Assembly: GCA_018398765.1 (NCBI GenBank) | Contig: JAHBMJ010003315.1 | Location: forward strand, 1-11,565 | Source of the DNA: Chromera velia | Taxonomy: Eukaryota > Sar > Chromeraceae | Direction: 5' to 3' | Length of the DNA: 11,565 nucleotides | Shown here: positions 1 through 6,242 of the stretch, in pieces | Numbering within the stretch: the first letter of the stretch is position 1 | Layout: each line of letters begins with the position of its first letter | The notes under the pieces: model-generated | Seen by the model: only the letters and a program-made list of their open reading frames with translations | What the model was told of the DNA's origin: nothing | Databases searched by the model: none | Program-made: the position numbers and the translations under genes

Positions 1-49
1 AGAGAGAGAGAGAGAGAGACAGAGAGAGAGATAGAGAGAGAGAGACAGA

Positions 50-89
<40 letters not shown>
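1..89. repeat. AG microsatellite
   Basis: Almost pure AG dinucleotides with a few GACAG and GATAG interruptions, within the truncated intron 9. Confidence 0.97.
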
Positions 90-315
90 AACTCATGCAG
101 AAAAAGGGATCTAAATACACCCACGCATTCACTCACACAGCTTCCGGCCAGGCATGATCCAACGTCCCCATCACTCACTCTCATGCTTGGAGTAAGGCTG
201 CGATCTTCTAACCAGCCCCCGTCAACAACTTCATTGCACTTATCCAGTCACACGAACGAGAGAGAAAACGACAAACATCGCAGTACACGATTTACCGACG
301 CACGCACCCACGCAC
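1..315 (-). other. Partial intron 9 of the transcarboxylase gene
   Basis: It starts with donor gtgcgt at 315 and runs off the left edge. The segment 90-315 is unremarkable, with no 5S-domain coding sequence in any minus frame. Positions 1-89 are an AG microsatellite (see separate entry). The acceptor and all following exons lie outside the window. Confidence 0.75.
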
Positions 316-471
316 CGAATTCTTGCCCACAGTTCCTCGTATGGCGCGAGGTCCATGAACTTCATCTTCGTCTGTCTGGGCCCCCCCTCCGTCATGGCAA
401 CGAAAGCGTCCATTGAAGGCTGAGAAGTGCCGTCGGCAATGGAGGCGGCGCACACGTCCACAATCTCACAC
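316..471 (-). CDS. Transcarboxylase exon 9: 5S domain, last exon in window
   Basis: Residues 881-932 plus two bases. [25 protein letters not shown] matches the region after the His motif (TSQPSM is typical of pyruvate carboxylases), and [12 protein letters not shown] matches 5S LDYDRLHKIRDHF. Acceptor atcag ends at 472. Donor gtgcgt at 315 (phase 2) is the best choice; an alternative gt at about 297 would read through to a stop first. The remainder of the 5S domain is not found in 1-315. Confidence 0.83.
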
Positions 472-3400
472 CTGATCTCATTCAATTGAATGTGCATGCA
501 TCTGTTTTTGTTAGCGTTTGTCTTTCCTTTCGCTGAGCAGAGCAGCAACAGAGACTGTGAAGAGAGACAACCCGTCCCCCTGCATCAACATAAAACAAAA
601 CCTCACAAACACACCCCGGCATTCATGTCCCAAATGTCCCTCCCCTCCCTTCCCCCCTCCAGATAGAGAGAGAGACGGGCTGTCCTTCTTCTCTTGGCTT
701 TCCACATGCACATGGACGGTCACACCACTCTCATGCCCACAACGGCCAAATGCGCCCACACCAGTCAGCAGTACATGATAGATAGACAGACAAAAAGACA
801 AGACAGACCCGACCCCCACCCACCCACTCGCATCTGGTCATCTCCATCAGAGTTGCCAGCGCCCCGCTCGACGTGGCGTGCATGTGGAAGTGGATCGGTA
901 AGGATCCCCCGCTCCCCTCCCGCACCGCCTTCATCAGGGGCTCCACCTGCATGCAGGAATGCAGGAAGTCAGGCAGGCAGGCAGGCACTCGCACGGACTC
1001 AAAGCAACAACAACAATCAAATTTATATAAAATCAGAACCATATATATTGCGGGCACATACATTTTTGAAGATGAAAGCACACACAGATACAAAGCTACG
1101 TATTCTTACAAGCACCAAGTTTTCCCGTCCGTCTTTCTCGTCTGAAAGGCTTCCATTAACTTTTTCATCTGCACAACTTTCCCTCTTTTCTACTTTTCTC
1201 TTCCGTCGACAGTCCACAACTTTCCCTCTTTTCTACTTTTCTCTTCCGTCGACAGTCCAGCCATCCAGCCAGCCATCTTGGTACAGAAACAAACACATAG
1301 ACGTAGATTCACACACTGAAGACGTAGGTAGGTGTATCAATGAAACACAAAAAAGACCATGCAGCCAGACACACACACACACACCTCGAGAGGTCTGAGG
1401 AGACCAGCCATGTCCTTGATGGCGATGAAGTGTGCCCCCGCGGCCTTGATTTCTTTTGCGAGTTCCCTGTAGTAGTCCACGTGGTAGATCTTCGAGCTCA
1501 GCAGGTTCCCTGTGTAGCAGATGCACACCTCCGCTACCTTACCTGTTGCTCGGACCTGCACATAGTAAGAAGGTTATATATCATATATATATATATAAGA
1601 TATATATATATATATATATATCTTATATATATATATATATATCTTACTATGTAGCAGATGCACACCTCCGCTACCTTCCCTGTTGCTCGGACCTGCACAG
1701 GAAGGAGACGGAATGAAAGAGACGGAGGGAAGATAGAAAGAAAGAGAGTCGAAGAGATTGAAAACGAAAGAGAGGAAGGGGAGGGGGGAGAAGAAGAATT
1801 GGGAAATTGATTGTTGAAGCGAGGGGAGAAGGTTCACATTAAAGAAGAGTCTGTAGAGCTAAGGAACAAAAGGAAAGCGGCGCAACAGACACTCCGATGG
1901 ATTGGTGTGTCATTTGCGTTGAGAATCTCTGCTGACTTTTCACTTAACCGTTCGAAAAGGGTCACGAAACGAGACGACCGAGAAGATAAAAGAAACCGCT
2001 GTACCAGATCCCGCCTTACTGCTTGACTGCTGGCCTGACTGACTGGCTGACTGACCGCGTCAATGCAGACTCTCATCGAGTCGACGGAGTTGAAGCATGC
2101 ATTTGCTTTCATACAGAATTCTTTATATACATCTGTATGAAAGTGAATGCATGCAAAGACTGACCGCGTCAATACAGACTCTCATCGAGTCGACGGAGTT
2201 GAAGCAGTCAAAGATGCGGAAGACATCCATTCCGTTCTTTGCAGCCAGACGCACAAACTCCTCCACAACATCGTCGGGGTAAGAAGTGTACCCGACCTGC
2301 AAGGGCATGGGGAGAGCCAGACACAAACATTGTGCATGCACCTCGGGATATTTTTGTATATACGTGTAAGACGGGCACCGACATGCAGATGATAGAGATA
2401 GACAGAAAAGACCGCCAGCTGTTCATGACTCTTAAGACACCGATCTATGTGCACACAAGGGGGAGAGGATGAGAGAGAGAGAGGACGAGAGGGGGGGNGG
2501 GGAGGGAGGGAGGGAGAGAGAGAGAGAGAGGGAGAGCGACTCACTAATTGACTGACTGACCGCATTTGCCCCTCTGATGAGCATTTGAGTGCAGATGTTG
2601 GGGCACGCTTTCCTGACTTCCCTCAGTCTCTCCCACGGGCACTCGTCGAGGAACCTCATGGCGACATCAAAGGTCGCACCCCCCCAGCACTCAAGGGAGA
2701 AACCGTCTTTGAGCACATTCGACGCCACACGGGCGGCGTTGACGATGTCTACTGTTCGCACACGGGTGGCCAGAAGAGACTGGTGCGCGTCTCTCATGGA
2801 GGTATCTGTGAGGAACACCCTGTTTTTTGCCTCTTTCATCACCCATTGGGCCAAGTGCTCAGGCCCATACTTATCCAGAATCCCCTTGGCTGTGGTGGGC
2901 TCTCCTGTGGCTGTGGGAGGAGGATCGAATTTGTGCGTCTGGAAATAGGACTCGAGGGCAGTGGCTGCCTCGTGGATGTGATCAGGGGCAAGGTGGAGGT
3001 AGCGGGATCGGGTGCCCACCACTGTCTCCTCTGCCAGCTGTTTTATCACGGGGGCCGATGTTTCTCCCCCTTTCTTGTCACCAGCCGTGGATGCACGCTT
3101 TCCTGCTCCCCTTGCGACCGCCGCTTGGGACGCGGCTTTTGCGGCTTCGACGGCTTTTTGCCTTTCCTCCTCTGATGTGCACAGTTTGAATGTGCCGATA
3201 GATCTGTACTTGGCGTATCTTTCTGTGAGCAGCTGGTCGACAGATTTGCTTGAGAGTACACCGATGGAGTCCGAGAGGAACTTCTCGATTCTCGATTTGA
3301 GTTTCGGAAAATTCTGGAAGGTCTCCTCGGCAGATGATTCCACTGCCCCCAAATCATGCACCGGCTCCCACACAACCTGGTCAACCACACCGAGATCCTT

Positions 3401-3498
3401 CAGTTGAGTCGCGTAGATGCACTGCGCTCGTGCGAGCTCCTGGCAGTCGAGGGGAAACTGCTTGGCTTTGTGCTCCTCGTCGTCGTACCTGCACACGT

Positions 3499-3594
<96 letters not shown>

Positions 3595-6242
3595 GCAGGC
3601 AGGCAGGCAGGCAGACAGTCGAATTGGATGTCAATGGGTGTTTTTGTTAAAAGTAATTTTTTGGGTGGGCCCTTCATGTACAATGAATGGGAAAGGCCCG
3701 CCGCGGGCTCTGCAGTCTCCGTGGAGCTTTTCCGCAAGCGAACTACACTGTAGATAGTGCATGCAGTGAGGAAGGGAGAGCAGAAGGGATGAAGGAAGGT
3801 TCTTTCTCTCTTCGTTTCCTCCCCCCACTTTGGCCAAACCCAACTGCCTTCCCTTCGATGAACCCCCCCTCCCCCCACTTTGGCCAAACCAAACTGCCTT
3901 CCCTTCGATGAACCCCCCCTCCCTCCACTTTGGCCAAACCGATCACTGAAAAAAAAAAAAAAAAACGAACCTGCCGAGGATAGAGGCTGCCCCCTCCGGC
4001 GAGATCACCCCGAAGTATCCCCCAGAGAGCATACCGATCACGTTCCCCATGCAGAGACCCAAAGCACCCCCAGACCCACCCTCTCCCACCTGCATGAATT
4101 CATGCACATCATGCACGTTCGTTCGTTCATTCACATCATGTACAGAGAGAGAAGAGGCAGTCTCGTATCAATATGGATAGATGGCATTCCTTGAAACAAG
4201 CAGGCGCACACATACGTACATCTTTACAGGGCACCCCCCCTCTACGCAGACATCATCCCAAAGCCGAAAGCTGCTAGCACACAGAGCACACACGGGACCC
4301 GACCGGTTTGCTTCCATTCTGCATTCATTCATTCATTCAAACTTCGATCTCTTTAATGGTGATTCCAGATCCATGCAGGGACGTCCGTCCAGACAGAAAC
4401 AAATCCTACAAGATTGCTTCTTCTTCTGGGGGAAAGCGACCATCCCTGCGTGCGTGTATTCCATATCATTCAATCCCACTCGCTTGCAAACTGGCCCCGC
4501 GTTCCTTCACTCATCCATCCCCATCAAAGCGCACCGATGCACCAAACCACCAACCAGTAGAGAGATGATGGGCACTTTGAGTCCCGCCATGAGTGTCAAA
4601 TTGGAAGCGATGGCCTCGCTCTGTCCCTCCTTTTCTGACTGGAAGTTAGGGTACGCGCCCACTGTGTCGATCAGAGTCACCACAGGGATGGAGAAACGCT
4701 CCGCAGTCTGAATGCAGTCAATCAAGCACAACCATGCATGCAGGGGCAAAGCTGCTCAGTGTTTTCTTTCTGTCATCACAATGGATGGTACACTTACGGA
4801 CTCACCCGTTCAGGAAGGGAGGGAGGGAAGCGCGCTTGTACACACACGTGGATTCAAGAAAACAGACAGGCGCTCTGAAAAGAAAGACCCTACTTTGAAA
4901 CGTTTCGGACTGACTTGTTGTGGTCCCAGAAAGTCACTCAAGGAAGCAGACACACAGTCCAAAGGAAGGATCTTGCATAGAGCCGGTAAGAACGCGTTCG
5001 AACAGAACAAAGAATATAAATCCATGCAGCATCGAACCTCTCCGAAACATCTGCACATGCAACCCCAACCCAACGAACATCTCCAGCCGAGCCTCCATCC
5101 AGCCCGGCTGACTGACTGACTGACCTGCATGAGTCTGTAGGCCGTTCTGTACCCATGAGGAGAAGGCATACCGTAATTGGCCTTCTGCATGTCCCCGGGT
5201 GTGTGTCCCTTACTGGTGGCAATCACCACACAGGGGTGGCCCCGGAAAGCTGCGATGCCTCCCTTTACGCACACGTCGAGTCCCACCTTGCCGTCTCCAG
5301 CCATCTCCACGAAATCCGTGAAGAGCTCTCGGATCAAATCCTGGGTTTGGGGTCTGTCTATCTTCCGTGCGCGGGTGTAGTTGAAGAGACTCATGTCGGG
5401 TTTCTCGGGGGGGTTGGCATGTCCCTCGTTGGCAGGAGACGGCTCAGGTTTCCGCAGGAGGAGAGAGCGGAGGAGACGAGCGACTGTGTCTGTGACCTTT
5501 GCAGACTCGACCACACAGTCTACCTGTCCGTTCTCGTAGAGGAATTTGGCGGCCTGGAAGTCAGAGGGACATTGAGCGTCGTACAGTTTTTGGTTCCCCT
5601 CGCACATGGTGTTCAAGATCACCTGAGGACCCGCAAAGCCGATACGTGCATCCGCAACTGCAATCCGACAGTCGGCCTGCATGGCATAGGACGCAGAGAC
5701 GCCCCCATATGTAGGGTCGCAGAGGATAGCCACGAAGGGCAGGCCCTTTGCCTGAAAGGCCTGGACTGCCACTGCCACCTTAGCCATCTGCATCAGAGAC
5801 GATGTGCCCTCCTGCATACGTGCACCCCCAGAACGGCATTCCACAACCACCGGCAGTTTCTTCTCCATGCCATACTCGAAGGCGCGGGTAATCTTCTCTC
5901 CTTCGGCACAACCGAGCGAACCTGCAGGAAGAGGAAGAGGACACGATGTGTGAACGAGGAAAGGGTGAGTGCCTTGAAAAGTCTGACCTACTGAAGGATG
6001 AAACGCAGCAACCTCCTACCTCCGAGAAAGGCGAAGTTATGGGAGACCCAGACGATCTGAATGGGTGCAGGTCCCTCGGCAAGAATTTCCACGAGATCGA
6101 CCTTGACTCCGGCCAGATGGCCGGTCTTGGTGATGGCATCGTTCAGCTGGTCGATGTATCCGCGTGCCCCGAATTTGAATTTCAGAAAGTCCTCAGAGCA
6201 CACCTCCTCAAAGAGGGGCGTGCGCTTTTCCTCAGTGGACAT
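316..6242 (-). CDS. Fusion biotin-dependent transcarboxylase (AccD-AccA-5S/pyruvate carboxylase type), 3' end outside window
   Basis: Nine exons on the minus strand: 6242-6020, 5921-5125, 4707-4555, 4089-3971, 3488-2561, 2296-2165, 1555-1385, 946-828, 471-316, giving 932 codons plus 2 nt. An in-frame TGA lies 15 nt upstream of the ATG with no AG between, so the start is well fixed and no transit peptide is visible (cytosol likely). Residues ~15-235 resemble AccD (SGGARMQE 105-112, [10 protein letters not shown] 143-152, GFAGPQVI 169-176). Residues ~253-480 resemble AccA ([10 protein letters not shown] 365-374, GEGGSGGAL 393-401, [10 protein letters not shown] 420-429). Residues ~652 onward resemble the 5S/pyruvate carboxylase domain, with metal ligands Asp664, Lys831, His862, His864 and catalytic Thr866 by family alignment. 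No biotin carboxylase is present, so carboxyl transfer between oxaloacetate and acetyl-CoA via carboxybiotin is the inferred reaction; acyl-CoA preference is inferred. The biotin carrier should be downstream, outside the window. Family assignment is firm; the exact substrates are not. Confidence 0.9.
472..827 (-). other. Intron 8 of the transcarboxylase gene
   Basis: 356 nt. The donor side is three GTGG units in a row (815-827). The acceptor ATCAG is preceded, about 25 nt upstream, by TGCATGCA. The rest is pyrimidine-rich on the plus strand with no gene. Confidence 0.85.
828..946 (-). CDS. Transcarboxylase exon 8: 5S domain, histidine metal ligands
   Basis: Residues 842-880 plus two bases of Glu881. 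[11 protein letters not shown] (859-869) aligns with IHLHTHDTSG of pyruvate carboxylase: His862 and His864 are the metal ligands and Thr866 the catalytic threonine. Acceptor is catgcag, ending at 947. Donor gtgggt at 827 (phase 2) was chosen because joining to exon 9 gives a gapless 14-residue alignment with 5S LMKAIEAGVDVVDT. Confidence 0.85.
947..1384 (-). other. Intron 7 of the transcarboxylase gene
   Basis: 438 nt. The donor is the first unit of a GT microsatellite (1368-1384), and the acceptor is CTGCATGCAG. A perfect 43-bp tandem duplication lies at 1172-1257. No coding signal. Confidence 0.87.
1172..1257. repeat. Perfect 43-bp tandem duplication
   Basis: Positions 1172-1214 and 1215-1257 are identical, pyrimidine-rich on the plus strand, each ending in GTCGACAGTC. 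It lies inside intron 7 and has no spacer between copies, unlike the palindrome-containing duplications in intron 6. Confidence 0.97.
1385..1555 (-). CDS. Transcarboxylase exon 7: 5S domain with the lysine metal ligand
   Basis: Residues 785-841. CICYTGNLL matches the ISYTGD segment of pyruvate carboxylase. [11 protein letters not shown] (829-839) carries Lys831, the residue that is carbamylated and binds the metal in this family. Acceptor gtgcag ends at 1556; donor gtgtgt starts at 1384 (phase 0) and opens a GT microsatellite. The first 43 coding bases recur at 1650-1692. Confidence 0.92.
1513..1562. repeat. Direct repeat A of exon 7 edge (functional copy)
   Basis: 50 bp covering the first 43 coding bases of exon 7 and 7 bases of the acceptor (tgtgcag on the minus strand). 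It matches 1650-1699 at 49 of 50 positions. The one difference (1541 vs 1678) is a silent Gly GGT/GGG change. Confidence 0.96.
1563..1649. repeat. TA-rich palindromic insert with terminal inverted repeats
   Basis: 87 bp lying exactly between two 50-bp direct repeats. The ends are TAGTAAGA and TCTTACTA, a perfect 8-bp inverted repeat, extending to 10 bp (1561-1570 with 1642-1651) if one flanking dinucleotide is included. The interior is nearly all TA dinucleotides with further ATAAGATA/TATCTTAT pairing. Confidence 0.95.
1650..1699. repeat. Direct repeat B of exon 7 edge (non-functional copy in intron 6)
   Basis: Duplicate of 1513-1562, including an acceptor at 1693-1694 that has a better pyrimidine tract than the outer one. 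Reading on from this copy runs into the TA insert, so it is not productive unless spliced again. Confidence 0.95.
2049..2097. repeat. Direct repeat A of exon 6 edge (non-functional copy in intron 6)
   Basis: 49 bp matching 2158-2206 at 48 positions. It holds the last 42 coding bases of exon 6 ([13 protein letters not shown] on the minus strand) and 7 bases of donor gtcagtc. The difference (2065 vs 2174) is a silent Cys TGC/TGT change. Cryptic exons made from AG sites just upstream hit a stop quickly. Confidence 0.95.
2095..2154. repeat. Inverted-repeat insert between exon 6 edge copies
   Basis: Arms 2095-2117 and 2132-2154 pair over 23 bp with two mismatches, around a 14-nt AT-rich spacer. 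Both outer ends carry GCATGC. The structure fills the gap between the two 49-bp direct repeats and, in RNA, would fold about 10 nt downstream of the true donor of intron 6. Confidence 0.95.
2158..2206. repeat. Direct repeat B of exon 6 edge (functional copy)
   Basis: The functional 3' edge of exon 6, duplicated at 2049-2097. It is contiguous with the rest of exon 6 ([10 protein letters not shown]), which identifies it as the one in use. Confidence 0.93.
2165..2296 (-). CDS. Transcarboxylase exon 6: 5S domain
   Basis: Residues 741-784. [14 protein letters not shown] continues the pyruvate carboxylase motif RGANAVGYTNYPDN, and [18 protein letters not shown] matches the conserved NGMDVFRVFDxxN. 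Donor gtcagt begins at 2164 (phase 0). The last 42 coding bases plus 7 intron bases recur at 2049-2097 inside intron 6. Confidence 0.92.
2297..2560 (-). other. Intron 5 of the transcarboxylase gene
   Basis: 264 nt. Its donor is three GTCA units (2549-2560), followed by a long CT tract on the minus strand (plus-strand GA/G-rich at 2459-2535). The acceptor is CCTTGCAG with TGCATGCA about 35-40 nt upstream. Position 2498 is an undetermined base (n) inside a G-run. Confidence 0.87.
2459..2535. repeat. GA/G-rich low-complexity tract with one ambiguous base
   Basis: GA repeats and G-runs with the only n of the window at 2498, so the length here may be misassembled. Confidence 0.95.
2561..3488 (-). 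CDS. Transcarboxylase exon 5: end of AccA domain, linker, start of 5S domain
   Basis: Residues 431-740, the longest exon. It completes the AccA-like domain ([14 protein letters not shown] resembles LKELKLIDSIIPEP) and then runs through an Ala/Lys/Glu-rich linker (about 535-590). The 5S/pyruvate carboxylase barrel follows: [16 protein letters not shown] (658-673, metal Asp664), [15 protein letters not shown] (697-711), PWERLR, and QMLIRGANA. Both enzyme halves lie in one uninterrupted exon, which proves the fusion at DNA level. Acceptor gtgcag ends at 3489; donor gtcagt starts at 2560 (phase 0). Confidence 0.93.
3496..3616. repeat. Compound microsatellite AC-AG-CAGA-CAGG
   Basis: Plus strand: AC dinucleotides (to 3560), AG dinucleotides (3561-3583), then CAGA and CAGG tetranucleotides to 3616. 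It directly abuts the 3' end of intron 4 and may serve as its pyrimidine-rich tract. Confidence 0.96.
3819..3940. repeat. 50-bp tandem repeat, about 2.4 copies
   Basis: The block CCACTTTGGCCAAACC recurs with exact 50-bp spacing at 3825, 3875 and 3925, with nearly identical sequence between (CTTCCCTTCGATGAACCCC). Each unit holds the 10-bp palindrome TTTGGCCAAA. It lies within intron 4, next to a run of 17 A (3949-3965). Confidence 0.95.
3971..4089 (-). CDS. Transcarboxylase exon 4: AccA-like oxyanion-hole region
   Basis: Residues 392-430 plus two bases of Arg431. It contains the glycine-rich GEGGSGGAL motif and [10 protein letters not shown], both hallmarks of the AccA active site. Acceptor catgcag ends at 4090. 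Donor gttcgt at 3970 (phase 2) is followed at once by a run of 17 T on the minus strand. Confidence 0.9.
4090..4554 (-). other. Intron 3 of the transcarboxylase gene
   Basis: 465 nt. It contains an ATTC repeat (4323-4339) and, close to the acceptor, GAAC units on the minus strand (4117-4128) followed by the 16-bp palindrome TGCATGAATTCATGCA (4091-4106) that ends in the acceptor. No coding signal. Confidence 0.86.
4555..4707 (-). CDS. Transcarboxylase exon 3: AccA-like domain
   Basis: Residues 341-391, [10 protein letters not shown] to VPIISLL, matching E. coli AccA [20 protein letters not shown]; here the motif is DTVGAYP, with Val replacing Pro. Acceptor is attcag (phase 0). The donor gttggt at 4554 was chosen because it rejoins LL to [10 protein letters not shown] exactly as in AccA. 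Confidence 0.9.
4708..5124 (-). other. Intron 2 of the transcarboxylase gene
   Basis: 417 nt. It opens with four GTCA units (5109-5124), contains no recognisable gene, and has TGCATGCA about 25 nt before the acceptor GCATTCAG. Confidence 0.88.
5125..5921 (-). CDS. Transcarboxylase exon 2: AccD core and start of AccA-like domain
   Basis: Residues 75-340. It carries the AccD motifs [27 protein letters not shown] and GFAGPQVI. A short Pro/Glu-rich joint (about 233-250) is followed by AccA-like sequence ([37 protein letters not shown]). The AccD-AccA fusion is therefore within one exon, so it is not a gene-prediction chimera. Acceptor ctgcag ends at 5922; donor gtcagt starts at 5124 (phase 0). 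Confidence 0.93.
6020..6242 (-). CDS. Transcarboxylase exon 1: start of AccD-like domain
   Basis: Residues 1-74 plus one base of Gly75. The segment [16 protein letters not shown] matches the region of AccD just after its zinc ribbon, and [10 protein letters not shown] matches the FAFMGGS segment of E. coli AccD. The bacterial CxxC zinc ribbon is absent because the protein begins right before this block. Donor is gtagga at 6019 (phase 1). Confidence 0.9.

Larger units (their letters stand above)
1556..2164 (-). other. Intron 6 of the transcarboxylase gene, containing a nested exon-edge/intron cassette
   Basis: 609 nt, the longest intron. Reading on the minus strand: donor gtcagtc, a 60-bp inverted-repeat insert, a copy of the last 42 coding bases of exon 6 with its donor, a 363-nt internal segment that is itself GT-AG bounded (2055-1693), a copy of the first 43 coding bases of exon 7 with its acceptor, an 87-bp TA-rich palindrome, and the true acceptor. 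The outer sites are the ones that keep the complete 5S motif order. Confidence 0.85.
3489..3970 (-). other. Intron 4 of the transcarboxylase gene
   Basis: 482 nt. On the minus strand: donor gttcg followed by 17 T, a 50-bp tandem repeat array, unique sequence, and then a purine/pyrimidine microsatellite block (CAGG, GA and AC on the plus strand) that runs into the acceptor GTGTGCAG. No gene. Confidence 0.87.

Noticed and set aside
1-315. A further 5S-domain exon at the left edge
   Set aside because: No minus frame shows the expected next motifs of the 5S domain (such as the IPGGM region).
2049-2097. An alternative mutually exclusive exon in intron 6
   Set aside because: It has no productive acceptor; the AG sites upstream give an early in-frame stop. 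It is better explained as a duplicated exon edge.
2585-3175. 196-codon open frame on the plus strand
   Set aside because: Antisense shadow of exon 5; the minus frame carries the 5S domain motifs.
3489-3634. Cys/Val repeat extension of exon 5 through the GT microsatellite
   Set aside because: It is intron 4; joining 3971 to 3488 gives continuous AccA sequence.
3819-3940. CRISPR-like array
   Set aside because: Whole 50-bp units are repeated without unique spacers, inside a eukaryotic intron.
3946-3970. A 25-nt ultra-short intron GTTCG-T17-CAG
   Set aside because: It would continue into non-homologous sequence and repeats; the 482-nt intron restores the AccA alignment.
5155-5994. 279-codon open frame on the plus strand
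   Set aside because: It lies antisense to exon 2 of the transcarboxylase, whose conserved AccD/AccA motifs are unmistakable; no family resemblance in the antisense reading.
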